Below, piece after piece: positions 1 through 6,640 of a stretch of DNA of 21,432 bases. The notes under the pieces were generated by a model. It had not been told where the DNA came from. It was given only the letters and a program-made list of their open reading frames with translations, and made no database searches. The DNA comes from an uncultured Streptomyces sp. GTDB taxonomy: Bacteria; Actinomycetota; Actinomycetes; Streptomycetales; Streptomycetaceae. The stretch's first letter is position 1; each line of letters starts with the position of its first letter. The position numbers were made by a program, and so were the translations under genes. The stretch covers positions 1 through 21,432 of the forward strand of contig CAMLJW010000030.1 in assembly GCA_946480485.1 (NCBI GenBank), given 5' to 3'.

Positions 1-5
1 ACTGC

Positions 6-1145
6 ATGGATCGTCTCGGCCTGGAGATGTACCCCGGCGACTACCAGCCCGTACGGGCGGCCGGTCCGAAGGGCGACACCAAGAACGACGGCTACTGCCC
101 GAAGGCCCGGGTCTTCTTCGCGGCGCACGCCACGCGGGGCGAGCGGATCGACAAGACCAAGTCGAAGATCCGTGGTGACTTGGAGGGCTGTCTTCAAGAG
201 CACCAAGACGTGAATGTGTGGCGCTTCCTCACCAACGACACGCTCCCAGGCGAGGTCGATCAGTTCATCGACAACGAGCTCCGCCCCTTGTACCCCGACG
301 TCACGATCGAGGCGTGGGGGCTGAAGACGCTTGCCGATGAGATCAGCAAGCTCAAGCGGGTGCAGGTCGACACGATCATCGACGTCATCACGGTGGACGA
401 GCCGGAGTGCGAAGTCGTGTTTCTCGGCCACACGAAGACGGGTCGTGATCTCTGGCCGATCCTCTCCGGTTGCCTTGGGTGGCTCGGCCACGAAGAGCCG
501 GACGACTGCACCGATGAAGAGCAGGACCTCATTGATGGTGCCGTTCAGTCCCTCCGGGACTGGAGCGATATTTCAGACGATGTGGAAGCAGTTTCCCGCG
601 CAGCCGTGCGTGATGCTCAGCGCAGCCTCACGGCCATCCTGGATGAACTCAAAGAGAAAGGGTTTGCCCTCTACGCCGGAACTGTAGACAACTATCCCCT
701 CACTGGCGGCCCATCGCCGTTCTTGGGAACCGTGGCTGTCTTTAGAATCGCTCTCGGATACATCGTGGAGCTGACAAACCTACGAGTAGCTAACGGGCGA
801 CTGCCGCCGCGGGCCCGGAGTGGAACGCGGACACTGGCTTCGACGTCCGGCTTCAGGATGTCCCGCTCACCAACCGCCGCCCGGACGTCGTCGTCTACCG
901 CGCAGACACGATCGACATCACCCCCCGCCCTGAGCACGTGCTGCTGGTCGCGGAGGTGGTGTCGTCAGGCTCGGAGACCACCGACCGGATCGCGAAGGTC
1001 GACCTGTACGCCAAGGCACACATCGGCTTCTACTGGCGGATCGAGCAGGCCGCGACAGGCGTTCCTCTCGTGTACACCTACGTTCTCGACCCCGCGACGA
1101 AGACCTACCGGGACGGAGACGTGTTCACCGGCGTCCTCAAGGTAG
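6..1145 (+). CDS. Restriction-endonuclease-fold-like protein, 5' partial, C-terminus chimeric
   Basis: The first ~255 codons read as a genuine protein. A segment near residues 15-35 (PKGDTKNDGYCP, then a short beta strand) resembles the start of PD-(D/E)xK-like nuclease domains found in phage-defence and ABC-three-component proteins. An alternating helix/strand region follows, with LPGEVDQFIDNELRPLYP and AWGLKTLADEI near residues 80-115. The frame is open to the window edge before the ATG, so the real start is probably upstream and about 20 residues are missing. From about position 790 the frame stays open only because it runs out of phase through an Uma2 remnant; the last ~115 residues (Ser/Arg/Pro rich) are therefore not natural. 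Function is unproven. The gene lies on the element side of the tRNA-Arg att fragment, so it is probably cargo of an integrated element and may be broken. Confidence 0.5.
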   Translation: MDRLGLEMYPGDYQPVRAAGPKGDTKNDGYCPKARVFFAAHATRGERIDKTKSKIRGDLEGCLQEHQDVNVWRFLTNDTLPGEVDQFIDNELRPLYPDVTIEAWGLKTLADEISKLKRVQVDTIIDVITVDEPECEVVFLGHTKTGRDLWPILSGCLGWLGHEEPDDCTDEEQDLIDGAVQSLRDWSDISDDVEAVSRAAVRDAQRSLTAILDELKEKGFALYAGTVDNYPLTGGPSPFLGTVAVFRIALGYIVELTNLRVANGRLPPRARSGTRTLASTSGFRMSRSPTAARTSSSTAQTRSTSPPALSTCCWSRRWCRQARRPPTGSRRSTCTPRHTSASTGGSSRPRQAFLSCTPTFSTPRRRPTGTETCSPASSR

Positions 1146-1219
1146 CGGCCCTCCTTCCCCTTGGAGATCGACCTCGGCCAGCTCTGTCCACGCGCTGCTC
1201 AGCAGCTGGCAGCGCGTGA
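794..1219 (+). pseudogene. Uma2-family (PD-(D/E)xK) endonuclease remnant
   Basis: In the frame starting at 794 the translation gives FDVRLQDVPLTNRRPDVVVY, then LLVAEVVSSGSETTDRIAK and IGFYWRIE. This is the conserved core of Uma2-family putative endonucleases (RPDVVV with the Asp, then the EVVS Glu). A TAA at 791-793 closes the frame, so about 50 N-terminal residues expected for the ~190-residue family are absent. After VLKVAALLPLGD the frame is lost. The usual family ending, LEIDLGQL, continues in the next frame from 1161, which fits one extra base in the C-rich run near 1149-1158. Missing start plus frameshift make this a pseudogene. The best start for a shortened product would be GTG 938. 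The family call is firm; any residual function is unlikely. Confidence 0.75.
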
Positions 1220-1349
1220 GCGATGCGTGAGCGGACTGTCCCCTACAAGGCGGCATGAGCCGGATCAAGAGGTTCGCCACGCGCTTCTGACCAGGGGAAA
1301 CAGCACCGCGCGGCAGCGTCGAGCACCCCTCGGCAAGGATTCGATCCCA

Positions 1350-1391
1350 CTCCTAAAGCGGGTGTCGCAGGTTCGAATCCTGCCGGGGGCA
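1350..1391 (+). other. att-like site: 3' part of tRNA-Arg(CCT)
   Basis: The stretch runs from the anticodon loop (CTCCTAA, anticodon CCT at 1352-1354) through the variable region to the T arm (GCAGG-TTCGAAT-CCTGC, 1367-1383), the acceptor strand CGGGGGC (1384-1390) and discriminator A. No matching 5' half exists: the bases before 1350 do not form the anticodon stem, D arm or a GCCCCCG acceptor strand. Such 3' tRNA fragments are the duplicated core left when a site-specific element integrates into a tRNA gene. By orientation, the element lies to the left (with the nuclease and Uma2 genes) and ancestral chromosome to the right. No integrase lies inside the window. Bases 1220-1349 hold nothing else recognisable. 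Confidence 0.75.
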
Positions 1392-1440
1392 CAACGCGTT
1401 AAGGCTCTGACCTGGGGTCTCTCCAGGAGCGTGCCTTGAC

Positions 1441-1470
1441 CGGCCTCGGACTCCTCGTCCGGGGCCGTTT
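1441..1470 (+). terminator. Intrinsic terminator, probably of the original tRNA-Arg locus
   Basis: An 11-bp stem (1441-1451 with 1457-1467, one T.G pair) closes a TCCTC loop and is followed by TTT. A weaker nested inverted repeat lies just before it (AAGGC 1401 / GCCTT 1433 outside CCTGG 1411 / CCAGG 1423). It stands 50 bp after the tRNA fragment, where a tRNA terminator is expected. Confidence 0.65.
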
Positions 1471-1582
1471 GCGTGAGAGCCTGTCCGTTGCCGCGGCTCA
1501 GGCCGAGTCCTGCTGCCCGTTGGGTCCCGGCCGGACTGGGTCTATCGTCGGAATCCCGGGGTCAGGAGTAGGAGGACGGCCG

Positions 1583-1837
1583 GTGATGCCACAGGACGAG
1601 GCCGTGATCGGCTGCACGGGGAAGGTACTCATCGGAACGCGCGGATCCGCGGGCCCCGGCGAAGTCCTGGTGCGGGTCAGGGGCGGTTCCGAGACGTTCC
1701 TCGCCTGGTCGGAGGATCCCCTGCCCACGGGCGCGACGGTGCTCGTGATCGAATCACGTGGATGCCGGGAGGTCGGCGTCATCGAGTGGGTGGATCCATT
1801 GGACGCGCTCGGCGGCGATACCGCCGACGCCGACTGA
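1583..1837 (+). CDS. NfeD-like OB-fold protein (no membrane part)
   Basis: This 84-residue protein has the pattern of the soluble C-terminal OB domain of NfeD proteins: GCTGKVLIGTRGSAGPGEV, then VRVRGG, a hydrophobic TGATVLVIES strand and GVIEWVDP. NfeD OB domains pair with SPFH/flotillin proteins in membrane microdomains, and an SPFH gene follows directly. The GTG at 1583 is chosen because AGGAGG (1570-1575) lies 7 bases upstream; the ATG at 1586 is equally possible. The longer open frame from 1436 crosses the tRNA terminator and is not credible. The stop overlaps the ribosome-binding site of the next gene, so the two are probably one operon. Without transmembrane helices it would act as a cytosolic partner. 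Confidence 0.7.
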   Translation: MMPQDEAVIGCTGKVLIGTRGSAGPGEVLVRVRGGSETFLAWSEDPLPTGATVLVIESRGCREVGVIEWVDPLDALGGDTADAD

Positions 1838-1848
1838 GGAGTACAAGC

Positions 1849-2961
1849 ATGTTCGGATACCGCGTTCCCGCTCCCGACGAGGCGATGCTGATCTCGGGGG
1901 GCCGGCGGGGACTGGGGGGCGCGCCTTTCCGAGTGGTGACGGGCCACGGCAAGTTCGTGATCCCGTTCTTTCGCAAGACGCGCTTCCTGACCCTGTCGAT
2001 GTGCGAGTCCGAGGTCACCGAGACCTGTGTGACCCGGCAGGGCATCGCACTGCACGTCCGCGCGGTCATCGCGTTCAAGGTCGGCAACGACCACGAGAGC
2101 ATAATCAACGCGGGCCAGCGCTTCCTTTCCGACCAGGACCAGATGTCGGTCCTGACCGGCCGTATCTTCGCCGGCCACCTGCGGGCGATCATCGGCTCGA
2201 TGACGGTCGAGGAGATCGTCACCGAGCGGCAGAAGCTCGCCGCGGAGGTCCTGGACACCTCCAAGACCGAGATGGCGAAGATCGGCCTGATCGTGGACTC
2301 GCTGCAGATCCAGTCGATCGACGACGGCGACGCCGGCTACATCGACGCGATGTCCGCGCCGCACAAGGCGGCCATCCAGCGGCAGGCCCAGATCGCCCAG
2401 GCCCAGGCCACCCAGGCCTCGGTCGAGGCGGAGCAGGAGGCGGCCCGCAAGCAGGCCGAGTACGCCCGGCAGACCGCCATCGTCAAGGCGGAGTACTCGG
2501 CCGAGGTGGACCGCGCCCAGGCGCAGGCCTCCCAGGCCGGGCCGCTGGCGCAGGCCCACGCCCAGCAGGAGGTGCTCGCCGCCCAGACCGAGCTGGCCCA
2601 GCGCCAGGCCAAGCTGCGCCAGCAGCAGCTGGTGGCCGAGATCGTGAAGCCCGCCGAGGCCGAGGCCGAGCGGATCAGGGTGCTCGCCGCCGCCGATGCG
2701 CAGCGCATGAAGATCCAGGCCGAGGCCGCTGCCTCGTACGACCGGGTCGCGCTGGACCGGATGCTGATCGACCAGCTCCCGCAGATCGTGAAGGAGGCGG
2801 CCGGCGGCCTCGCCGGCGCCAACGTCAACGTCCTCAACGGCGCGGACGGCCTCGGCGAGATCGCCGCCGGCCTGGTGTCCCAGGGCCTGACGATCCTCGA
2901 CTCGGTCCGGCAGAACCTGAACAGCCAGGACTCCAACGGCCAACGCCCCGAGGAGAGCTAG
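1849..2961 (+). CDS. SPFH/flotillin-like protein
   Basis: A 370-residue protein. An N-terminal SPFH (band 7) domain spans roughly residues 5-180, with FRVVTGHGKFVIPFFRK, a beta-rich VTRQGIALHVRAVIAFKVG segment and MTVEEIVTERQKLA. A long Ala/Gln/Glu-rich coiled coil follows (about 180-290, with AEAEAERIRVLAAADAQRMK at its end), then a short flotillin-type tail (about 300-370). Flotillins scaffold membrane microdomains and interact with NfeD proteins, matching the gene upstream. The ATG at 1849 has GAGGAG (1836-1841) with 7-base spacing, overlapping the upstream stop and implying translational coupling. No transmembrane helix is evident, so attachment would be peripheral. The coding frame continues plausibly for 23 codons beyond the TAG stop (separate entry). 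Family assignment is secure; the cellular role is inferred. Confidence 0.88.
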   Translation: MFGYRVPAPDEAMLISGGRRGLGGAPFRVVTGHGKFVIPFFRKTRFLTLSMCESEVTETCVTRQGIALHVRAVIAFKVGNDHESIINAGQRFLSDQDQMSVLTGRIFAGHLRAIIGSMTVEEIVTERQKLAAEVLDTSKTEMAKIGLIVDSLQIQSIDDGDAGYIDAMSAPHKAAIQRQAQIAQAQATQASVEAEQEAARKQAEYARQTAIVKAEYSAEVDRAQAQASQAGPLAQAHAQQEVLAAQTELAQRQAKLRQQQLVAEIVKPAEAEAERIRVLAAADAQRMKIQAEAAASYDRVALDRMLIDQLPQIVKEAAGGLAGANVNVLNGADGLGEIAAGLVSQGLTILDSVRQNLNSQDSNGQRPEES

Positions 2962-3033
2962 AGCAACGGCCTGCTCCCGCTCCCGACCAGCAAGAAGAAG
3001 AGGTCGGACGACGCTCCGGTGGACGTCGACTAG
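2962..3033 (+). other. In-frame coding-like tail after the flotillin stop
   Basis: Directly after the TAG at 2959-2961 the same frame reads SNGLLPLPTSKKKRSDDAPV, then DVD and a second TAG at 3031. Of these 23 codons, 22 end in G or C, as in the real genes here, which suggests recent coding sequence: either a C-terminal extension lost through a new stop, or one reached by readthrough. The rest of the gap to 3210 shows no gene; a 54-codon frame from ATG 3104 has no clear ribosome-binding site or family signal. Confidence 0.4.
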
Positions 3034-3210
3034 GGGCTGCGAGCATGCGTCCGGCTCACGGAGTGCGCGCAGGCGGGCTGGTCCGTGGAACGGAGACGGC
3101 ACACATGAGAACGGGAAACGTCGCGTTGACGAGGGCACCGGCACGGTCCGACCACAGGCCCTCGTGGCCGGTTGGCCGATCGCCAGCGGGAATGTCGAGA
3201 GAGCAGCTCG

Positions 3211-4578
3211 TCATTTGGTGGCCGCCGTTGGTCGGGCGTGCCCGGGGCTGCATGCATCCGCGACAGTGACGGCCGTGGAGTTGGCGGCTGTGGTGCCCTT
3301 CGAGTTGATCAGTTCGGCGCTGTACACATAGGTGCCGTTAGGTTTGTCGGTGAATGCCGTCTCGGCCGACTGTGAAGTGCTCCTGCCTGTGTCGGGCACG
3401 CGCGCGGAGATGAGCTTGCCGTTCTCGTACAGGCGGTAGAAGCTGCCCGGGGCCCCGTGCCGAAGGTTCATTGTGAGGCTGTAGTTGCCGTCGCGGACGC
3501 AGTCCTTCCCTTCACTGATGTTGAGGTTGGCGACGCCTGGTGCCGACGTGTTCTCGACAAAGCTCTGCAGCGCGTCCCGGACGGCGAAGTAGGCCGGCTT
3601 GGGCTTGTAGTCCTCGTCGAACATGAGCGGCTTCGCGCCGGGCAGCCAGGTGTAGGCGTGCTTGTCGGTGAAGCCCCAGAAGCTGATGTCCCGGATTCCG
3701 GCCGCCAGTGCCTCGGCGACGATGTCCCCATAGATCTGCGTCTGCTGGTCGACGTCGTAGGTGTGCACGTCGAGTTCGGTGATGGCGACGTCGAGGCCGA
3801 GAGCGTGATAGGAGTTCGCGATCTCGGTGATGACCCCGGGGTCGGGGCCCGCCTGGGTCTCGTGCATCTCGAGGCCCACGCCGTCGATGGGGACGCCGTC
3901 GGCGACCAGGCCCGCGACGAGGTCGTAGAGCTCTTGGCGCTTCTCCGGGTAGAACTCCACCAGGGATTCGTTGATGAACAGCTTGGCCTTGGGGTCAGCG
4001 GTGTGCGCGATGCGGAATGCTTCCGCGATGTAGTCCGCACCGAGAACCTTGTAGAAGTCGTTTTGCACCAGGCCCGTTCCGCCGAAGATGGAGAACGGCT
4101 CGGTCACGACGTCCCACCGGTCCATTGTGCCGGCGTAGCGGTCCATGATCGTATTGAAGTGGGTGCTCATGACCGAGCGGAGTTCGTCCGGATCGGTGAT
4201 CGAGGTCACATAGTCTGGGTTGCAGCAGCCTGAGATGAGGCCGTGCCCCTTGACCGCCATGTGGTTGTCTTCTGCGAAGTCGACCAGCCTGTCAAGGCCG
4301 GCGAAGTCGAAGGTGCCTTCCTGGGGTTGGACGAAGTTCCACTTGAGCTCGTTCTCAGGCGACAGGCTGTTGAACTGATCTGCCAGGACCTCCCCGAACC
4401 GAGGTTCGTCGAGGTAGTTGGGGTTGATCGCCCCGGACCCGATGAGGATCCCCTCGCCTGCCGCTAGTTCGCGGAGGGTGGGGGATGAATTGGCTGAGGC
4501 GCTGGCGACTGGGATGGCCGCAGCCGCGAGTCCCATGGTTACGGTGACGAGCGCCGCAACGATACGGTGCATTCTCAT
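3211..4578 (-). CDS. Secreted GH10-type glycosidase, candidate tomatinase (TomA)-like
   Basis: A 455-residue exported protein. A Sec signal (residues 1-29, basic start, hydrophobic core, ASA|NS cleavage) precedes a GH10 (beta/alpha)8 domain (about 35-345) with SPENELKW (73-80), WDVVTE with probable acid/base E160, ITELDV with nucleophile E268, FWGFTDKHAYTW and PLMFDEDYKPKPAY. The Ig-like C-terminal domain (about 350-445: DGNYSLTMNL, FYRLYENGKL, NGTYVYSAEL) recurs in actinobacterial secreted hydrolases. Unusual for a xylanase: Thr159 replaces the Asn normally preceding the acid/base Glu, and the GHxLVWH motif is replaced by KGHGLISGCC. The GH10 family includes the tomatinase TomA of Clavibacter and Streptomyces scabies, and the neighbouring GH1, GH3, ABC and TetR genes fit that kind of locus. 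TomA-like function is an inference; a xylanase or other beta-glycanase remains possible. The ATG at 4578 is preferred (CGAGG nine bases upstream, signal peptide starts well). Confidence 0.85.
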   Translation of the reverse strand: MRMHRIVAALVTVTMGLAAAAIPVASASANSSPTLRELAAGEGILIGSGAINPNYLDEPRFGEVLADQFNSLSPENELKWNFVQPQEGTFDFAGLDRLVDFAEDNHMAVKGHGLISGCCNPDYVTSITDPDELRSVMSTHFNTIMDRYAGTMDRWDVVTEPFSIFGGTGLVQNDFYKVLGADYIAEAFRIAHTADPKAKLFINESLVEFYPEKRQELYDLVAGLVADGVPIDGVGLEMHETQAGPDPGVITEIANSYHALGLDVAITELDVHTYDVDQQTQIYGDIVAEALAAGIRDISFWGFTDKHAYTWLPGAKPLMFDEDYKPKPAYFAVRDALQSFVENTSAPGVANLNISEGKDCVRDGNYSLTMNLRHGAPGSFYRLYENGKLISARVPDTGRSTSQSAETAFTDKPNGTYVYSAELINSKGTTAANSTAVTVADACSPGHARPTAATK

Positions 4579-4611
4579 TGAATGGTGCCTCGCATTCATG
4601 TGTGATGAATG
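4576..4611 (-). promoter_or_regulatory. Inverted-repeat cluster over the GH10 start
   Basis: A perfect inverted repeat, CATTCAT (4593-4599), GTGTG spacer, ATGAATG (4605-4611), lies just upstream of the ribosome-binding site of the GH10 gene. A second small palindrome, CATTGAATG (4576-4584), covers its start codon. Both are A/T-rich for this genome and differ from the TetR operator. They could be an operator or an mRNA fold controlling translation. The rest of the gap to the GH1 gene (4612-4811) shows no gene and no TetR-operator copy. Confidence 0.35.
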
Positions 4612-4811
4612 GCCCGCGAGCGCAGCGGCGCTCCTGGGCAATGGGTTGATTCGCGGCAGGCGGTGTCGCAAGCCGGCTTCGGCCGGGGCCGTTGCTCGGC
4701 GTTCGCCGGCTGCGGGAACGGATGCAGTGCTGCGTCGGGCACATCGTCGTCATACGGCTTCTTCATGTGGTCCGACGTCGTGCAGGGTCCACCCGGACCT
4801 GCCCGGTCATC

Positions 4812-6245
4812 TCACTGGTTGGCGAGGACCGGGATGACCTTCGTTGCGCAGAGCTCGGAGAGCCAGTGCGCGCTCAGCTTCGGAATGCGCTCTTGAGTGT
4901 CGTAGTCGACGCGGATGATTCCGAAGCGAGGGCCGTATCCCTCGGCCCATTCGAAGTTGTCGAGCAGTGACCACACGAGGTATCCGACGACGTTCGCGCC
5001 GCGTTCCCGAGCGCGGTGAGTCGCCGTCGCGTGATCGACGAGGAACTGGGTCCGGTCGTGGTCCAGGACCCCGCGCTGACCGGCGCAGTCGCTGACCACA
5101 TCCGCGAACGCTGCCCCGTTCTCCATAACCATGATGGGCAACTCGGGAAACTCCTTTGAGAGGGCGACCAGGTGGTCTTCCAGTCCTCGTGGCTCGATTC
5201 CCCAGTCCATGGCCGTTCGCTCCAGATCGTCGCGACAAACGATTTCGATGCGCTCGGAGCCCGGAAAGGCCGTGCCGCCAGTGGCTTCGGTGGCGGGGTC
5301 GAAGTCCGACTTCTGGCGTACGTGCATGACCTCGTAGTAGTTGACCCCGAGCAGGTCGATCGGATGATGGCAGAGCGCTACGTCGCCCGGGTGCACGAAG
5401 CTCCAGTCGGTGAAGGCGCGGGTGTCGTCGAGGAGATCGGCCGGGTACTCCCCGCGGAGCATCGGCCCCGTGAAGACGCGGTTGGCCACAGCATCGAACC
5501 GACGTGCGGCCTCAGCGTCCTGCGGGGTCTCGGCTTCGATGCGGAAGATGTTCAGTACAACAGAAATCTGAGCATCGGGGTGCTTCACGGTTCGCCGCAG
5601 TGCTGCCACCGCGAGCCCGTGCGAGAGGTTGAGATGGTGTGCGGCCTTGAGCGCATCCGCGTGGCTCTTCAGGCCGGGCGCGAACGCCCCACTGCCGTAC
5701 CCGGCGAACGAGTTGTTCCATGGTTCGTTGTGCGTCGACCACCTGGCGACCCGGTCTCCGAGTGCGGCGCCCACGATCTCCGCGTACCTCTCGAAGGCGA
5801 AGGCGGTCTCGCGTCCCCGCCAGCCGCCGTAGCGATCCTCCAGCGCCTGGGGGAGATCCCAGTGGTTGAGGGTCACGATCGGTGTGATTCGGCGCGCGAG
5901 CAGGCCGTCGACGAGCCGTGAGTAGAACGCCAGGCCCTCTGGATTGACCTCGCCTTCGCCCGTGGGCATCACGCGTGGCCAGGAGATGGAGAACCGGTAG
6001 GCGCCCAGGTTGAGGGAGGCCATCAGGTCGAGATCGGTGTCGATCCGGTGATAGTGGTCCGCGGCGATGTCACCGGTTGCGCCCTGGGCGGTCTTTCCCG
6101 GCGTACGGCTGAAGGTGTCCCAAATGGACACGCCCCGTCCGCCTTCGTCCACGCCGCCCTCGATCTGGTAGGCGGCGGTCGCGGCGCCAAGGACGAAGTC
6201 GGGCGGGAACGTCAGGTGCCCGCGGGCGATCGAGTCGCGATACAT
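4812..6245 (-). CDS. GH1 family beta-glucosidase (cytoplasmic)
   Basis: A 477-residue, full-length GH1 enzyme without signal peptide. It shows FPPDFVLGAATAAYQIEGG (13-31), the HWDLP segment (128-132), the THNEP acid/base motif (E174), VNYY (301-304), the MENG nucleophile motif (E375), and WSLLDNFEWAEGY (425-437), the usual glycone-binding segment. Such enzymes remove terminal beta-linked glucose (or galactose, fucose, xylose) from imported oligosaccharides. The ATG at 6245 is chosen over one 30 bases upstream because GAGAGG (6253-6258) sits seven bases before it. A probable TetR operator lies 36 bases upstream of the start, shared with the transport operon. The gene probably acts downstream of that importer. 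The downstream GH10 gene is 233 bases away and may have its own promoter. The exact sugar specificity is not determinable. Confidence 0.93.
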   Translation of the reverse strand: MYRDSIARGHLTFPPDFVLGAATAAYQIEGGVDEGGRGVSIWDTFSRTPGKTAQGATGDIAADHYHRIDTDLDLMASLNLGAYRFSISWPRVMPTGEGEVNPEGLAFYSRLVDGLLARRITPIVTLNHWDLPQALEDRYGGWRGRETAFAFERYAEIVGAALGDRVARWSTHNEPWNNSFAGYGSGAFAPGLKSHADALKAAHHLNLSHGLAVAALRRTVKHPDAQISVVLNIFRIEAETPQDAEAARRFDAVANRVFTGPMLRGEYPADLLDDTRAFTDWSFVHPGDVALCHHPIDLLGVNYYEVMHVRQKSDFDPATEATGGTAFPGSERIEIVCRDDLERTAMDWGIEPRGLEDHLVALSKEFPELPIMVMENGAAFADVVSDCAGQRGVLDHDRTQFLVDHATATHRARERGANVVGYLVWSLLDNFEWAEGYGPRFGIIRVDYDTQERIPKLSAHWLSELCATKVIPVLANQ

Positions 6246-6281
6246 GGATCCGCCTCTCTGGTGACGTGGCGCCAAAACCTA

Positions 6282-6294
6282 TCAGCTGAACTGT
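6282..6294. promoter_or_regulatory. Probable TetR operator, copy 1 (GH1 promoter)
   Basis: TCAGCTGAACTGT is identical to a copy at 7367-7379. Its core, CAGCTGAACTG, is a palindrome with one mismatch (ideal CAGTT-G-AACTG), and here TA dinucleotides extend the symmetry on both sides. On the minus strand it directly precedes a possible -10 (TAGGTT, 6281-6276) for the GH1 gene. Binding by the neighbouring TetR protein is inferred. Confidence 0.6.
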
Positions 6295-6640
6295 TATCGG
6301 CCCAGAGGCTGACCGGACTCTGTTGCCCCGTTCTGGGAACTCCGCACGCCGCGGGCGGCGTCCGGTGTCATCGCAGCTGGTCAGGAAGGCGTAAGGCGTG
6401 TTGCCTTAAGGATTTGACCGTGGCGTCATGGTCGTGAACGGCCACCTCTTGAGGCGCGTTGCCCACCAAGTCGGGGCACGGAAGAACGCGTACCGGTGGA
6501 GGTGCGTGAGGTTCTCCGTGAGCGCGACGCCTTCCTGGCCGCGGGCAGGTCTGCCCGCACCCAGCGCACTCGCTGCGACCGGTTCCGCATCCCCGGCCTG
6601 CTCTGGACCGTTGGTTTCCCCAAGATGGGCCCGACGTCGG
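6295..6640. other. Gene-poor spacer between GH1 and tetR
   Basis: No convincing gene. A perfect 6-bp hairpin TAAGGC-GTGTT-GCCTTA (6392-6408) overlaps the palindrome CCTTAAGG (6404-6411) and an AAGGCGT direct repeat. On the plus strand around 6490-6630 a frame reads EVREVLRERDAFLAAGR and RIPGLLWTVGFPKMGPTSA, which looks like a piece of a real protein but has no start signal and runs into the tetR tail in antisense. It may be a decayed gene; I do not recognise the family. Confidence 0.3.

Noticed and set aside
1290..1391. A complete tRNA-Arg gene
   Set aside because: No 5' acceptor strand, D arm or anticodon-stem partner upstream of the anticodon loop; only the 3' part fits.
1498..3144. 548-codon minus-strand ORF opposite the flotillin gene
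   Set aside because: Leu/Gly/Asp/Arg-rich shadow produced by high-GC antisense of the Ala/Gln-rich coiled coil; the plus-strand gene has clear SPFH motifs.
3104..3268. 54-codon plus-strand ORF after the flotillin gene
   Set aside because: No ribosome-binding site, biased composition and overlap with the GH10 3' end.
4786..4799. GGTCC/GGACC hairpin as terminator of the GH1 gene
   Set aside because: Only five base pairs and no T run; too weak to call.
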